A stretch of 64,000 bases of DNA, taken from positions 1 through 64,000 of the forward strand of contig NZ_CP017079.1 of assembly GCF_001742225.1 (NCBI RefSeq), given 5' to 3'. Shown here in pieces: positions 24,816 to 32,891 of the stretch. The notes beneath the pieces were generated by a model. It was not told the DNA's origin, did not search any database, and was given only the letters and a program-made list of their open reading frames with translations. How positions within the stretch are numbered: the first letter of the stretch is position 1; the number at the start of each line of letters is the position of its first letter. Source of the stretch: Novosphingobium resinovorum (lineage in GTDB: Bacteria > Pseudomonadota > Alphaproteobacteria > Sphingomonadales > Sphingomonadaceae). Made by a program: the position numbers and the translations under genes.

Positions 24816-25982
24816 TCAGTTGGAAAGATCGATATCGGCGGTCATCGACAGCCCGACCTGCAAGGGATGCTCGGCCAGTTGTTTGGGATCGAGCGCAATG
24901 CGCACGGGCAGGCGCTGGACCACCTTGATCCAGTTGCCGGTCGCATTTTGCGCGGGAACCACCGCGAAAGCGGAACCCGTGCCGCCGGAGAAGCCGATCA
25001 CCTTGCCTTTATATTCGACATTGTCGCCATACAGGTCGGAGATGAGCGTCACCGACTGGCCCGGGCGAACCTTGGCAAGCTGGACTTCCTTGAAATTGGC
25101 GTCGACATAGGCCGCCTGAACCGGCACCACGACCATCAACGTCTGGCCTGACGACACCCGCTGACCGACCTGTACCTGGCGTTTGGAAACGATGCCGTCG
25201 ACCGGTGCGCGGATGATCGTGCGATCGAGATCGATCCGGGCCTGATCCAGCGCCGTGCGCGCAGCCAGCACTTCGGGATTGTTTTCGACAGTGGTGTCGG
25301 CGATCAGCGCCTTGTTCGCATCCCGGTCTCCCACAGCGGTGAGCCGGTTCGCCGAAGCCTGTGAGCGGGCAGCCTCTGCGGCCTTCACATTGGCAAGGGC
25401 CGTGGTGTGGGCGTTGCGCGCCGTCGTCAGTTCGTCGCCGGAAACAGAGCCGGAGGCGACCAGCGCCTCACGGCGCTGAAGATCGATCCTGGCCTTGTCG
25501 AGTTCGCCGCGGGCGGCGGCAAGCTGGGCGTCGGCGCGGGCTTGGTCGGCGGCGCGCGAGGCGATTTGCGCGCCAAGACCGCTATCGGTGGCGATAAGGC
25601 CACGCACCTTGCGCTCGGTCAGCGCCAGTTGCGCCTCAGCCCGCGCAACCGCCAGTTTTGCGTCGGTATCGTCGAGGCGCAGCAATATGTCGCCGCGCTT
25701 CACCTTCTGCGTGTCATCGACAAGCACTTCGCGCACCGGCCCGCCGATCAGCGGTGTGACCTGGGCGACATTGGCGCCGACATAGGCGTTGTCGGTCACC
25801 GCATGGCGTGAAGCGACGAAATAGTCATAGGCATAATAGCCGCCGCCAAGCAGCAGCACGGCCGCGACGAGACCGGTGAAACCCTTTTTCCTTTTGGCCT
25901 TGCGGGCGGTTTCTTCATCGGCGCTTTCCACCTCGGTGGTGGTGATGATGTCATGTTCGACGACGTGAGTGACAGTGGTCAT
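24816..25982 (-). CDS. EmrA/HlyD-type membrane fusion protein
   Basis: A 388-residue periplasmic adaptor linking the MFS pump to the outer-membrane channel. A cytoplasmic tail of ~35 residues is followed by a single membrane segment (GLVAAVLLLGGGYYAYDYFV). Then come the biotinyl-lipoyl-like domain (AQVTPLIGGPVREVLVDDTQ), a long coiled-coil hairpin (residues ~105-220) and the second half-motif (GIVSKRQVQVGQRVSSGQTL). The length is normal for the EmrA group. It lies between the OMF and the MFS gene with short gaps. Confidence 0.93.
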   Translation of the reverse strand: MTTVTHVVEHDIITTTEVESADEETARKAKRKKGFTGLVAAVLLLGGGYYAYDYFVASRHAVTDNAYVGANVAQVTPLIGGPVREVLVDDTQKVKRGDILLRLDDTDAKLAVARAEAQLALTERKVRGLIATDSGLGAQIASRAADQARADAQLAAARGELDKARIDLQRREALVASGSVSGDELTTARNAHTTALANVKAAEAARSQASANRLTAVGDRDANKALIADTTVENNPEVLAARTALDQARIDLDRTIIRAPVDGIVSKRQVQVGQRVSSGQTLMVVVPVQAAYVDANFKEVQLAKVRPGQSVTLISDLYGDNVEYKGKVIGFSGGTGSAFAVVPAQNATGNWIKVVQRLPVRIALDPKQLAEHPLQVGLSMTADIDLSN

Positions 25983-25996
25983 GGCTGGAGCATCCT

Positions 25997-27436
25997 TCAG
26001 GAACGAAAGCCGCCGCCGAGCGCGCGGACCAGCGCGACGTCGAGGCTAAAGGCACGGGTTTGCAGGACGGCGGCAGTCCGCCGGGTGGAAATCAGCGAGT
26101 CTTCGGCGGCGAGAACATCGAGATAGGTGGCGAGGCCGCCACGATAGCGATTGTTGGCGACGGTCCACGCGGCTTGTGCCGCTTGTTCTGCGGCTTTGGC
26201 ACGATCCAGTCTTGTGCCGAGCGCGCGCTGGCTGGTGGCGGCATCGGCAACTTCGCGCAATGCCTGGACGAGCGTGCCGTCATATTGAGCGACGGCGGCC
26301 TTATAGTCTGATTCTGCCCCGCGATATTGCGCGCGCAGGCGGCCGCCGTCGAGGATCGGCAGGGTCACGGCGGGGGCTGCCGATCCAAAGTCCGATCCAG
26401 AGCTGAAGACATTGTCGATGCCGAGCGCCTGCAAACCGATCAGGCCGGTCAGATTGACGCTGGGATAGAAGGAAGCGCGGGCTTGCCTGATGCGGCTGTC
26501 CGAAGCACCTGCCCGCAAGCGCGCCGCGATGATGTCCGGGCGACGCCCGATCAATTCAGCGGGGATATTGGCGGGAAGGCCGGCACTCGCCACTCTGGAA
26601 ATTGCGGGGCGGGCGATAGCAAGCCCCCGGTCAGGCCCCGCGCCCATCAGCGCGGCGATGCGGTTGCGGGTCAGCGCGATATTTTCATCGAGAGAGGCGA
26701 TTTCGCCTTGCGCGGTCGCCAGGGCCGAGGCGGCACGCTGTATCGCACCGTCATTCTCCAGCCCCTGCTTCTTGCGGCCGATCATGAGTTCGTGCGTTTG
26801 ACCGCGGACCTTGATCGCTTCTTCTGCCGCGTCCCGTTCGGCATAGAGGCCGGCAAGGTCGGCATAAGCGTCGGCGATCCCGGCGGATACGGCCAGGCGG
26901 GTTGCGGCAGCTTCCGCGCCCGCCGCTTCGGCTTCAGCCTTCGCTGCTGCCAGCGCCGCCCGGTTCTTGCCCCAGAAATCAAGCTCCCAGTTCAGACTGA
27001 GGCTTCCTTGCCCGTAATCGGGCCAACCGCGCGGCGCAAAACCCTCAGGAAAGAGATAATTGTCGCTTTGCTGGGTGACGCCACCTTCCACGCTGGCGCT
27101 GACGGAAGGCAGCAGGTTGCTACGCGCCTGCCCGACAAGCGCGCGGGCGCGCTCGAAGCGCGCCTCGGCAACACGCAGGTCAGTGGCTCCGGCCAAGCCC
27201 TCCTCAATCAGCCCGTCGAGCTGCGAATCGCCATAGGCCTTCCACCAGCCGTCCGAAGGCCATTGCGCTTGCGTGGCGGTCGCGAAGCTCTCGGTGGCCG
27301 CATAACTCTCGGGCCGGGCAATGGGCTTGAGATCGCCTTTCGGTGGCGGAATGGCGCAGCCGGCCAACAGGATGGTGGTGGCGAGACAGGCGAAGGCCAT
27401 CCGTCTTTTTCGCCGGGATGAGAGCATTGGGGCCAC
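25997..27436 (-). CDS. NodT/OprM-type outer membrane efflux lipoprotein
   Basis: A 479-residue outer-membrane factor forming the exit duct of the tripartite pump. It has a lipoprotein signal with lipobox LLAGC near residues 23-27, and two repeats of the OMF helical-barrel domain (GLAGATDLRVAEARFERARA; IPAELIGRRPDIIAARLRAG). It is the first gene of the operon read leftwards from the operator at 27459-27514. Several Met residues precede the signal, so the exact start is uncertain. Confidence 0.92.
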   Translation of the reverse strand: MAPMLSSRRKRRMAFACLATTILLAGCAIPPPKGDLKPIARPESYAATESFATATQAQWPSDGWWKAYGDSQLDGLIEEGLAGATDLRVAEARFERARALVGQARSNLLPSVSASVEGGVTQQSDNYLFPEGFAPRGWPDYGQGSLSLNWELDFWGKNRAALAAAKAEAEAAGAEAAATRLAVSAGIADAYADLAGLYAERDAAEEAIKVRGQTHELMIGRKKQGLENDGAIQRAASALATAQGEIASLDENIALTRNRIAALMGAGPDRGLAIARPAISRVASAGLPANIPAELIGRRPDIIAARLRAGASDSRIRQARASFYPSVNLTGLIGLQALGIDNVFSSGSDFGSAAPAVTLPILDGGRLRAQYRGAESDYKAAVAQYDGTLVQALREVADAATSQRALGTRLDRAKAAEQAAQAAWTVANNRYRGGLATYLDVLAAEDSLISTRRTAAVLQTRAFSLDVALVRALGGGFRS

Positions 27437-27458
27437 GAGACGACTCCTGAATAACCGA

Positions 27459-27514
27459 ACTGTACGGTCGGATATTGATTCGGCCTTGTCTCGTCAATGG
27501 AAAACTGTACAGTT
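27459..27514. promoter_or_regulatory. Divergent promoter region with two TetR-type operator boxes
   Basis: ACTGTACGGT (27459-27468) and the perfect 12-bp palindrome AACTGTACAGTT (27503-27514) lie 45 bp apart between the divergent OMF and TetR genes. Related boxes at both promoters suggest that the TetR at 27537 represses itself and the efflux operon. Confidence 0.75.
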
Positions 27515-27536
27515 GGGTTCAGAAAAGGAAAAATCG

Positions 27537-28133
27537 ATGCGTTTGAAAACCGAGATGCGGCGAGAGGCGATCCTGGAGACCGCGACACAGCTGTTTCAGG
27601 AGGTCGGCTACGAGCGGGCCAGCATGGCCGAAATATCGGCTCGGATGGGCGGCTCCAAAGCGACGCTCTACAATTATTTCCGGTCCAAGGACGAACTGTT
27701 CGCAGCCGCCATGTTCAATGCCATCGAAACGCAGGGCCAGCAGGTCGTGGATATGCTCGACGCCCCAAATGATGATGTAAGGACGGTGCTCCAGCGCTTT
27801 GGGGAGGCCTATCTGCGTTTCATCACCGCACCGGAGACGCTCGCCATTACCCGGACTGCGATCGCCGAGGGCGCGAACAGCAAACTAGGGGCAAGCCTCT
27901 ATGCGCGCGGGCCAATGCGAGCATGGGAAGAAGTGGCGGCCTATGTGCAACAGTTGCAGGATAGAGGGATATTGGCCGCCACCGATCCCATGTTGATCGC
28001 GATCCACCTCAAGGGCCTGCTTGAAGCGGGATATGTAGAACCTCTGCTTTGGGGAGCCAAAACCAAGGGAAAAATGGCTGCATCCGTCGCGGACGCCGTG
28101 GACGTCTTCCTTAGGGCTTATTCCGTCCAGTGA
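27537..28133 (+). CDS. TetR/AcrR-family efflux regulator
   Basis: A 198-residue TetR repressor starting at MRLKTEMRREAIL; AAAGGA lies upstream and the longer open frame crosses the operator. HTH at residues ~10-55: AILETATQLFQEVGYERASM, then MGGSKATLYNYFRSKDELFA. The C-terminal domain resembles the AefR/TetR_C_7 group (YLRFITAPETLAITRTAIAE). It is divergent from the efflux operon, and the shared region holds two matching operator boxes. The inducer is probably a pump substrate. Confidence 0.92.
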   Translation: MRLKTEMRREAILETATQLFQEVGYERASMAEISARMGGSKATLYNYFRSKDELFAAAMFNAIETQGQQVVDMLDAPNDDVRTVLQRFGEAYLRFITAPETLAITRTAIAEGANSKLGASLYARGPMRAWEEVAAYVQQLQDRGILAATDPMLIAIHLKGLLEAGYVEPLLWGAKTKGKMAASVADAVDVFLRAYSVQ

Positions 28134-28370
28134 GAGAATGAACAACAATCGCTAAGGATCGCGCCATGCTTGGTGAATGCGCAACGGCCTGAGACGATCG
28201 CGGCGTTGAAGTGCAGCGCCATCCGCCCTCTAGATCTGGCCGCACCGTCCGACTTCGCGGCATGGATCGAGAGGGCGGATGGTGTTGAACAGGTGCATGA
28301 GCGAGATCGATGGGGCGGCCGAAGAACTGACTGCTGATCTCGCCCCTGCCGGTGCATCGCGAAGCGGTTG

Positions 28371-29258
28371 CTATGCGATAAGCGCGGCCTTGCTGCTCTC
28401 CAGAAAAGCCCGAAGTGGGAGGGGCTGTTGTCCGGAAAGCGTTGCCACGTCATCGGTAACGAGGGAGTTGCTGCCGGTGCGTGCGTTGGCGTCGAAGGAC
28501 ACCAGAAGCCGCGCGAAGCCCTCCGGGACGCCGGCCGCCTTGATGCCCTCCAGTAACTGCTCGTCGGTGAGGTTGACGACCGGAATCTGCTTGCCTGCGA
28601 CCTCGCCCGCCAATGCGGCGACATCGGTGGTCGTCAGCGCCTCGGGGCCGGTCAACTGATAGGTGATGCTCTCCGTAGAACCGGACGCCAGCGAGGCGGC
28701 AATAGCGCGAGCGACGTCCTCTCGCGCAATATGAGAGGTCCGGCCTTCGCCTGCCGATGTGTAGAGCGTCCCCATCTTGATCGCCTGCGGCAAAGTCATC
28801 AGGAGATTCTCCTGATACCAGCCATTACGGAAAATCGTGTAGGGACGACCCGTTTCCTTGATCGCTTGCTCGGTGCCATAATGATCGGGCGCGAAGAGCA
28901 CCGGATTACCCGGTTCGGGCGCCAGCATCGAGGTGTAGGCAATATGCGCACCTGCTGTGGCTGCGGCCGAAACGGCTGCAAGATGCTGACGCAACCTCTT
29001 GCCCGGCTCGCCGACAGCATCCGTGGAGATGATGAGAATGCGATCGGCACCGTCGAAGGCTTGGCCCAGCGACGCTGCGTCGTCGAAGTCTCCGATCCTC
29101 GCCTGGACACCCCTTGCGCTGAGGTCAGACAACTTGCCTGGATCACGGCTCAGCAGGATCAGGCTCTCAGGCGCCACACCTTGGGTCTCCAGGAGATGGT
29201 GAACCACGCGCTGGCCGAGCTGGCCGGTTGCGCCGGTGACGAGGATCGTTTCACTCAT
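28371..29258 (-). CDS. NmrA-like NAD(P)H:quinone oxidoreductase (QorB/YtfG type)
   Basis: A 295-residue atypical SDR. Rossmann motif ILVTGATGQLGQRVV at residues 4-18, followed by ILIISTD, HIAYTSML and PDHYGTEQAI, as in YtfG/QOR2. These reduce quinones with NADPH in the cytosol. It is divergent from a HxlR regulator, the arrangement known for qor2/QorR pairs. The 237 bp downstream to the TetR gene hold nothing I can identify. Confidence 0.87.
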   Translation of the reverse strand: MSETILVTGATGQLGQRVVHHLLETQGVAPESLILLSRDPGKLSDLSARGVQARIGDFDDAASLGQAFDGADRILIISTDAVGEPGKRLRQHLAAVSAAATAGAHIAYTSMLAPEPGNPVLFAPDHYGTEQAIKETGRPYTIFRNGWYQENLLMTLPQAIKMGTLYTSAGEGRTSHIAREDVARAIAASLASGSTESITYQLTGPEALTTTDVAALAGEVAGKQIPVVNLTDEQLLEGIKAAGVPEGFARLLVSFDANARTGSNSLVTDDVATLSGQQPLPLRAFLESSKAALIA

Positions 29259-29344
29259 GAAGGGATATTCCTGCTGCTAGATTAGGTCTCTTATTGAGAC
29301 TATGATGTTAAACTGAGTTCAACTCCTGTAAAGAAGGCAGTTTT

Positions 29345-29785
29345 ATGGAAGCTGGTTACGCGAAGGGAACCACCGGCATCGCGGTGTTCAATGTTGACGG
29401 GGGCATGAAGCTCGACGAGATACGTCGCGCGCATGGCGGCAACCTGGATAATTGCCCGGTACGGGACGTCCTGGCCAATCTGAGCGGCAAATGGTCTTCG
29501 CTCCTGCTGATCGTGCTTGCGGAACGCCCGCGCCGTTTCAGCGAGATCCGCCGACTTGTGTTCGACATTTCGCAACGCATGCTGACGCAGACCCTGCGTG
29601 AATTGCAGAGGGATGGCTACGTTCACAGGCTGGTCGTCCCCAGCACGCCGCCCAAGGTGGAATATAGCCTGACCCCTTTGGGCCACTCGATGTTCCAACC
29701 CTTGCTGGCCCTTATCGAATGGGCTGACCAGAACCACATGGCTGTGCGTGAGGCTCGAGACCGGTTCGACGCGATAGCTGAATAG
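29345..29785 (+). CDS. HxlR-family redox regulator (QorR-like)
   Basis: A 146-residue HxlR winged-helix regulator. The conserved cysteine sits at the start of the domain (NCPVRDVLANLSGKWSSLLL), followed by PRRFSEIRRLVFDISQRMLT and wing RLVVPSTPPKVEYSLTPLG. Family members such as QorR sense oxidants or quinones through the Cys and repress a divergent oxidoreductase gene, which is present here. AGAAGG precedes the ATG. The 86-bp shared intergenic region contains the operator. Confidence 0.9.
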   Translation: MEAGYAKGTTGIAVFNVDGGMKLDEIRRAHGGNLDNCPVRDVLANLSGKWSSLLLIVLAERPRRFSEIRRLVFDISQRMLTQTLRELQRDGYVHRLVVPSTPPKVEYSLTPLGHSMFQPLLALIEWADQNHMAVREARDRFDAIAE

Positions 29786-29868
29786 CCGGAATGCGACATG
29801 CGGGATTCACGCCTCGTTCTATGTATGATAATGTCCTTTATCACACACTCATGGCGATCCGATGGAGC

Positions 29869-29878
29869 CGTTTAAACG
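29869..29878. repeat. CGTTTAAACG palindrome (copy 4 of 4)
   Basis: One of four copies in segment A (6837-6846, 10019-10028, 14932-14941, 29869-29878). This one lies ~30 bp upstream of the start of the ParD-like gene, in a promoter-like position. Confidence 0.6.
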
Positions 29879-29909
29879 GTCCCGAGATCCACCGCCGAAA
29901 GGGAGCGAT

Positions 29910-30305
29910 ATGGACCAGGACGAGGACACGGCTTTCGCCGACAACTATGCCGAGCGCGACCAGGCCAAGGCGCTGCGCGAGCAGGCCCGCGCGGGCGGCT
30001 TGCGCTTCGAGGCGTATCTTACCGGCGATCAGGCCGACTGGCTGTTGGAGCGGATCGAGCGCGGCATGTTCGCCGATCCTTCCGAGGCGGTGTTCGCGAT
30101 CGTCAAGAACTTCATCGACATGGAGCCGCACCACGATTTACGCGACGAGCTGCTACGCCGGATATTGGACGGGTCGATAAAGCGCGGCCTTGAGGACGCG
30201 GAGGCTGGCCGCGTCCGCGACGCCGACGAGGTGTTCGACGAGCTGCGCCGCAAGATGGCCGCGCCGCGTCCCGCGCCGGCGCGATGGGAGAAGATCGCGC
30301 GATGA
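29910..30305 (+). CDS. ParD/CopG-like protein next to integrase
   Basis: A 131-residue protein starting at MDQDEDTAF, chosen for AAAGGGAGCGAT directly upstream. Residues ~30-65 resemble the ParD-type RHH antitoxin core (RFEAYLTGDQADWLLERIER, GMFADPSEAVFAIVKNFI). It then has a charged helical tail (DADEVFDELRRKM). It overlaps the tyrosine recombinase gene by 4 bp (ATGA). No ParE toxin follows, so it may instead be an accessory or regulator of the recombinase. Confidence 0.65.
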   Translation: MDQDEDTAFADNYAERDQAKALREQARAGGLRFEAYLTGDQADWLLERIERGMFADPSEAVFAIVKNFIDMEPHHDLRDELLRRILDGSIKRGLEDAEAGRVRDADEVFDELRRKMAAPRPAPARWEKIAR

Positions 30306-31270
30306 ACCAGCTCGCCCCCCTCCCCGCGCCCGCGCCCGCGCTGGCGTTGCCGGCGCTGATCGCGGCGGCCGACGAGCGCGCGCAGCTTCGATTCCTTGAG
30401 TTCTTCGCCGTCACCATCCGCAATCCGCATACACGCCGCGCCTATGCGCGGGCGGCCGGCGACTTCCTGGCCTGGTGCGAGGCGCGCGGCGTCGCCTCGC
30501 TCGCCCAGGTGCAGCCGCTTCATGTCGCGGCCTGGGTCGAGGCGCTGGGGCGCGAGCTGGCCGCCCCCAGCGTCAAGCAGCAGCTCGCCGGCGTGCGCCA
30601 CCTGTTCGACTGGCTGGTGACGGGTCATGCCGTGCCGGCGAACCCGGCCGGATCGGTGCGCGGGCCGGCGCATAGCCAGCGGCGCGGCAAGACGCCGGTA
30701 CTGGCCCCCGACGAGGCGCGGCGGTTGCTCGACAGCATCGACGTGACCACCCATGCGGGCCTGCGCGACCGCGCGCTGATCGGTCTCATGGTCTATAGCT
30801 TCGCGCGGATCGGCGCGGCGCTGGCGATGCGGGTCGAGGACGTGTTCATGCAGAATCGGCGGCTATGGGTCCGCCTGCATGAGAAAGGCGGCAAGCGCCA
30901 TGAAATGCCCTGCCACCACAATCTAGAGGATTATCTAACCGCCTATATCGACGGTTGCGAGCTGCGCGAGGACCGCAAGGGGCCGCTATTCCGCACGATC
31001 GCGCGCAGCACTAAGCGACTAAGCGATACCCCCCTGCCCCAAGCCAACGCCTTCGCGATGGTGCGCCGGCGCGCGGCGGCGGCCGGGATCGGGACGGCGA
31101 TCGGCAACCACAGTTTCCGCGCGACCGGGATCACCACCTATTTGAAGAATGGCGGCACGTTGGAGACGGCCGCGACGATGGCGAACCATAGCTCGACGCG
31201 CACCACCCAGCTCTATGACCGCCGCCCCGATGACGTGACGCTGGACGAGGTGGAGCGCGTGTTGATCTAG
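30302..31270 (+). CDS. Tyrosine site-specific recombinase
   Basis: A 322-residue XerC/D-like tyrosine recombinase. N-terminal SAM-like DNA-binding domain (RNPHTRRAYARAAGDFLAWC). Catalytic residues: R in SFARIGAAL near 168, HxxR in NHSFRATG near 270, H in ANHSSTRTT near 291, and the nucleophile Y in TQLYDRR near 304. It is coupled to the small gene upstream. On a low-copy plasmid it probably resolves dimers; it could also act on a cassette. Its stop is close to the end of the convergent histidine-phosphatase remnant. Confidence 0.9.
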   Translation: MNQLAPLPAPAPALALPALIAAADERAQLRFLEFFAVTIRNPHTRRAYARAAGDFLAWCEARGVASLAQVQPLHVAAWVEALGRELAAPSVKQQLAGVRHLFDWLVTGHAVPANPAGSVRGPAHSQRRGKTPVLAPDEARRLLDSIDVTTHAGLRDRALIGLMVYSFARIGAALAMRVEDVFMQNRRLWVRLHEKGGKRHEMPCHHNLEDYLTAYIDGCELREDRKGPLFRTIARSTKRLSDTPLPQANAFAMVRRRAAAAGIGTAIGNHSFRATGITTYLKNGGTLETAATMANHSSTRTTQLYDRRPDDVTLDEVERVLI

Positions 31271-31584
31271 GCGGCGAGCGCGGGCGCGCAGGTCCAGCGG
31301 TCGCCCTGCCAATGAAACCCTACCCGCTGCGCGTTGCCGATCGCGGGCGGCTCGCCCTTGCGCCAGAAAGCGCGCATCTTGGCCCGATCGTCCAGATGGG
31401 CGTCGGCGACGATCGCGCGCGCGGCCTGGATGAACTGCCCATGCCCGAACACATAGGCCAGCGATCCCGCAGGCATGGCGGCGAGGCGCGTTAGCGCCGC
31501 CTCGCAGCGCCGTAACAGGGTGCTGAAACTCTCCGCCCCTTCCCCGTCGCAGTAGTCAGGATCGGCCTCGCGCCAATAGCGTTC
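31267..31584 (-). pseudogene. Histidine phosphatase, 3' part split by a transposon
   Basis: C-terminal half of the phosphatase begun at 3637. From the transposon border the frame reads ERYWREADPDYCDGEGAESF..., includes the second catalytic histidine in YVFGHGQFIQ, and ends LAA* at 31267. It is preceded by CGTTC (31580-31584), identical to the five bases after the transposon end at 3329. Both halves are intact apart from the break, so the interruption looks recent. Confidence 0.9.
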
Positions 31585-31623
31585 GGGGTTTGAGTATCAA
31601 CGGAACAGAAAACCTACATAAGG
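31585..31623. repeat. Left 39-bp inverted repeat of the Tn3-family transposon
   Basis: Begins GGGGTTTGAGTATCAACGG. One mismatch to the complement of 35902-35940 and two to that of 3291-3329. The preceding CGTTC is the left copy of the target duplication whose partner is at 3330-3334. Confidence 0.93.
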
Positions 31624-31656
31624 GATCAGCCGACTTTTCCCGCATAGCTCGGTTAG

Positions 31657-32049
31657 TTAGCGCCAGCTATCCAGGTCCTTGATCATTTTCCTGTGACATT
31701 TGAGGTGATGCTTCATCAGCCTGATGTCGTGGAGGTAATCCTGCTCCGGCCGAAACTCGTAATCCGGATCGATGTAGAATCGGTTTCGGGTAAAGCACTC
31801 GAACAGATTGATGCCGTCCCAGGTGTCGATAACCTGTTCGAGGCTTTTCGCCATATGATGCAACGGCGAACCAGGTCCATTCTCATCCCTCATCTTATGA
31901 AGGCGCAAATGGATGTGTTGCAGCATGTCGGTCCGCATGTAGCTGTTCAAAAGCATGAGCGAGTGGGTCGGTGTCTTCGGAACAGCAAAGCCCATTTTAT
32001 CTTCTGGCGGCAGGTCCGCGACATCCTGGTGGTCGTCGTTGTCAGTCAT
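31657..32049 (-). CDS. Hypothetical passenger protein of the transposon
   Basis: A 130-residue acidic protein; the likely start is MTDNDDHQD. It has a disordered acidic N terminus, then a helical region rich in His and Met (YMRTDMLQHIHLRLHKMRDE) and an aromatic C-terminal part (YIDPDYEFRPEQDYLHDIRL). It is divergent from the resolvase, directly inside the left end. I do not recognise the family; a passenger or regulatory gene of the element is possible. Confidence 0.6.
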   Translation of the reverse strand: MTDNDDHQDVADLPPEDKMGFAVPKTPTHSLMLLNSYMRTDMLQHIHLRLHKMRDENGPGSPLHHMAKSLEQVIDTWDGINLFECFTRNRFYIDPDYEFRPEQDYLHDIRLMKHHLKCHRKMIKDLDSWR

Positions 32050-32265
32050 CACGTTTCGCTCGCAAGAGATTTTCCCCCATGCTCCACCGGTGGCATCCAC
32101 AAAAGCCTTGCCTGAACGTCACAACAAACCCCGGTTTGATGCGAAGCGGGCCGGCGATTACGATCGGACCGCTGGATGACCCTCAATCTCACATCTACCC
32201 ATCCAGAAACCTATAGCCGGTAAACCCATCCTTCGATAGATTAATGCAAGAAGGAGCGGGCGTCG
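32050..32265. other. Intergenic region expected to hold the res site
   Basis: Lies between the divergent hypothetical gene and the resolvase gene, where Tn3-family elements usually keep their res site. I see no clear subsite structure by eye. AAGAAGGAGC precedes the resolvase start. Confidence 0.4.
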
Positions 32266-32883
32266 ATGCTGATCGGATATATGCGGGTGTCGACAGGCGA
32301 GCAAAATCTCGATCTACAACGCGATGCGCTGGATCGTGCCGGATGCGACCGGGTATTCGACGACGTGTGCTCGGGCCGTGCGACCGAACGGGCTGGGCTC
32401 GACAAGGCACTCGACATCATGCGTGATGGCGACACCCTCGTAGTCTGGAAGCTCGACCGGATCGGACGGTCGCTACCCCACGTCGTTGGGCTGGTCGGCG
32501 ATCTGCAGAAGCGCGGGATCGGCCTTAAGGTGCTGACCGGCGATATCGACACGACGACCGTTACGGGCCGGTTGGTGTTCGGTATTTTCGCTACCCTGGC
32601 CGAGTTCGAGCGCGATCTGACCCATGAGCGTACAATGGCGGGGCTGGCCGCGGCCAGGGCGCGAGGCCGTGCAGGTGGTCGGCCGCGGGTCATGACGAAG
32701 CAGAAGCTGAAGGCCGCGATGGCGCTGACGGCGGATCGCGACAATGCCGCACGCGATGTTGCACTCCAACTCGGCGTGTCAGTGTCGACGCTTTATGCTT
32801 ATGTCGATGCGAAAGGTCAGCCGCGAGAGCGGGCCAGCGAATTGCTGGGCAAGCGCGGGGTTCGGCCTAAAATAGCAGCATAG
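32266..32883 (+). CDS. tnpR: Serine resolvase of the transposon
   Basis: A 205-residue resolvase/invertase. The nucleophile Ser is in YMRVSTGEQ (residue 9), with DxQRDAL just after, LVVWKLDRIGRS near 65-76, and the E-helix FGIFATLAEFERDLTHERT. The C-terminal HTH is AARDVALQLGVSVSTLYAYV. It resolves cointegrates made by the transposase. It precedes tnpA by 8 bp in the same direction, so the two are co-transcribed. Resolvase acting on res sites of two related transposons could itself have fused segments A and B. Confidence 0.93.
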   Translation: MLIGYMRVSTGEQNLDLQRDALDRAGCDRVFDDVCSGRATERAGLDKALDIMRDGDTLVVWKLDRIGRSLPHVVGLVGDLQKRGIGLKVLTGDIDTTTVTGRLVFGIFATLAEFERDLTHERTMAGLAAARARGRAGGRPRVMTKQKLKAAMALTADRDNAARDVALQLGVSVSTLYAYVDAKGQPRERASELLGKRGVRPKIAA

Positions 32884-32891
32884 GCCGAGCA

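Noticed and set aside
28134..28370. Possible insertion-sequence fragment between the TetR and quinone reductase genes
   Set aside because: No frame, inverted repeat or recognisable transposase motif; left as unexplained non-coding DNA.
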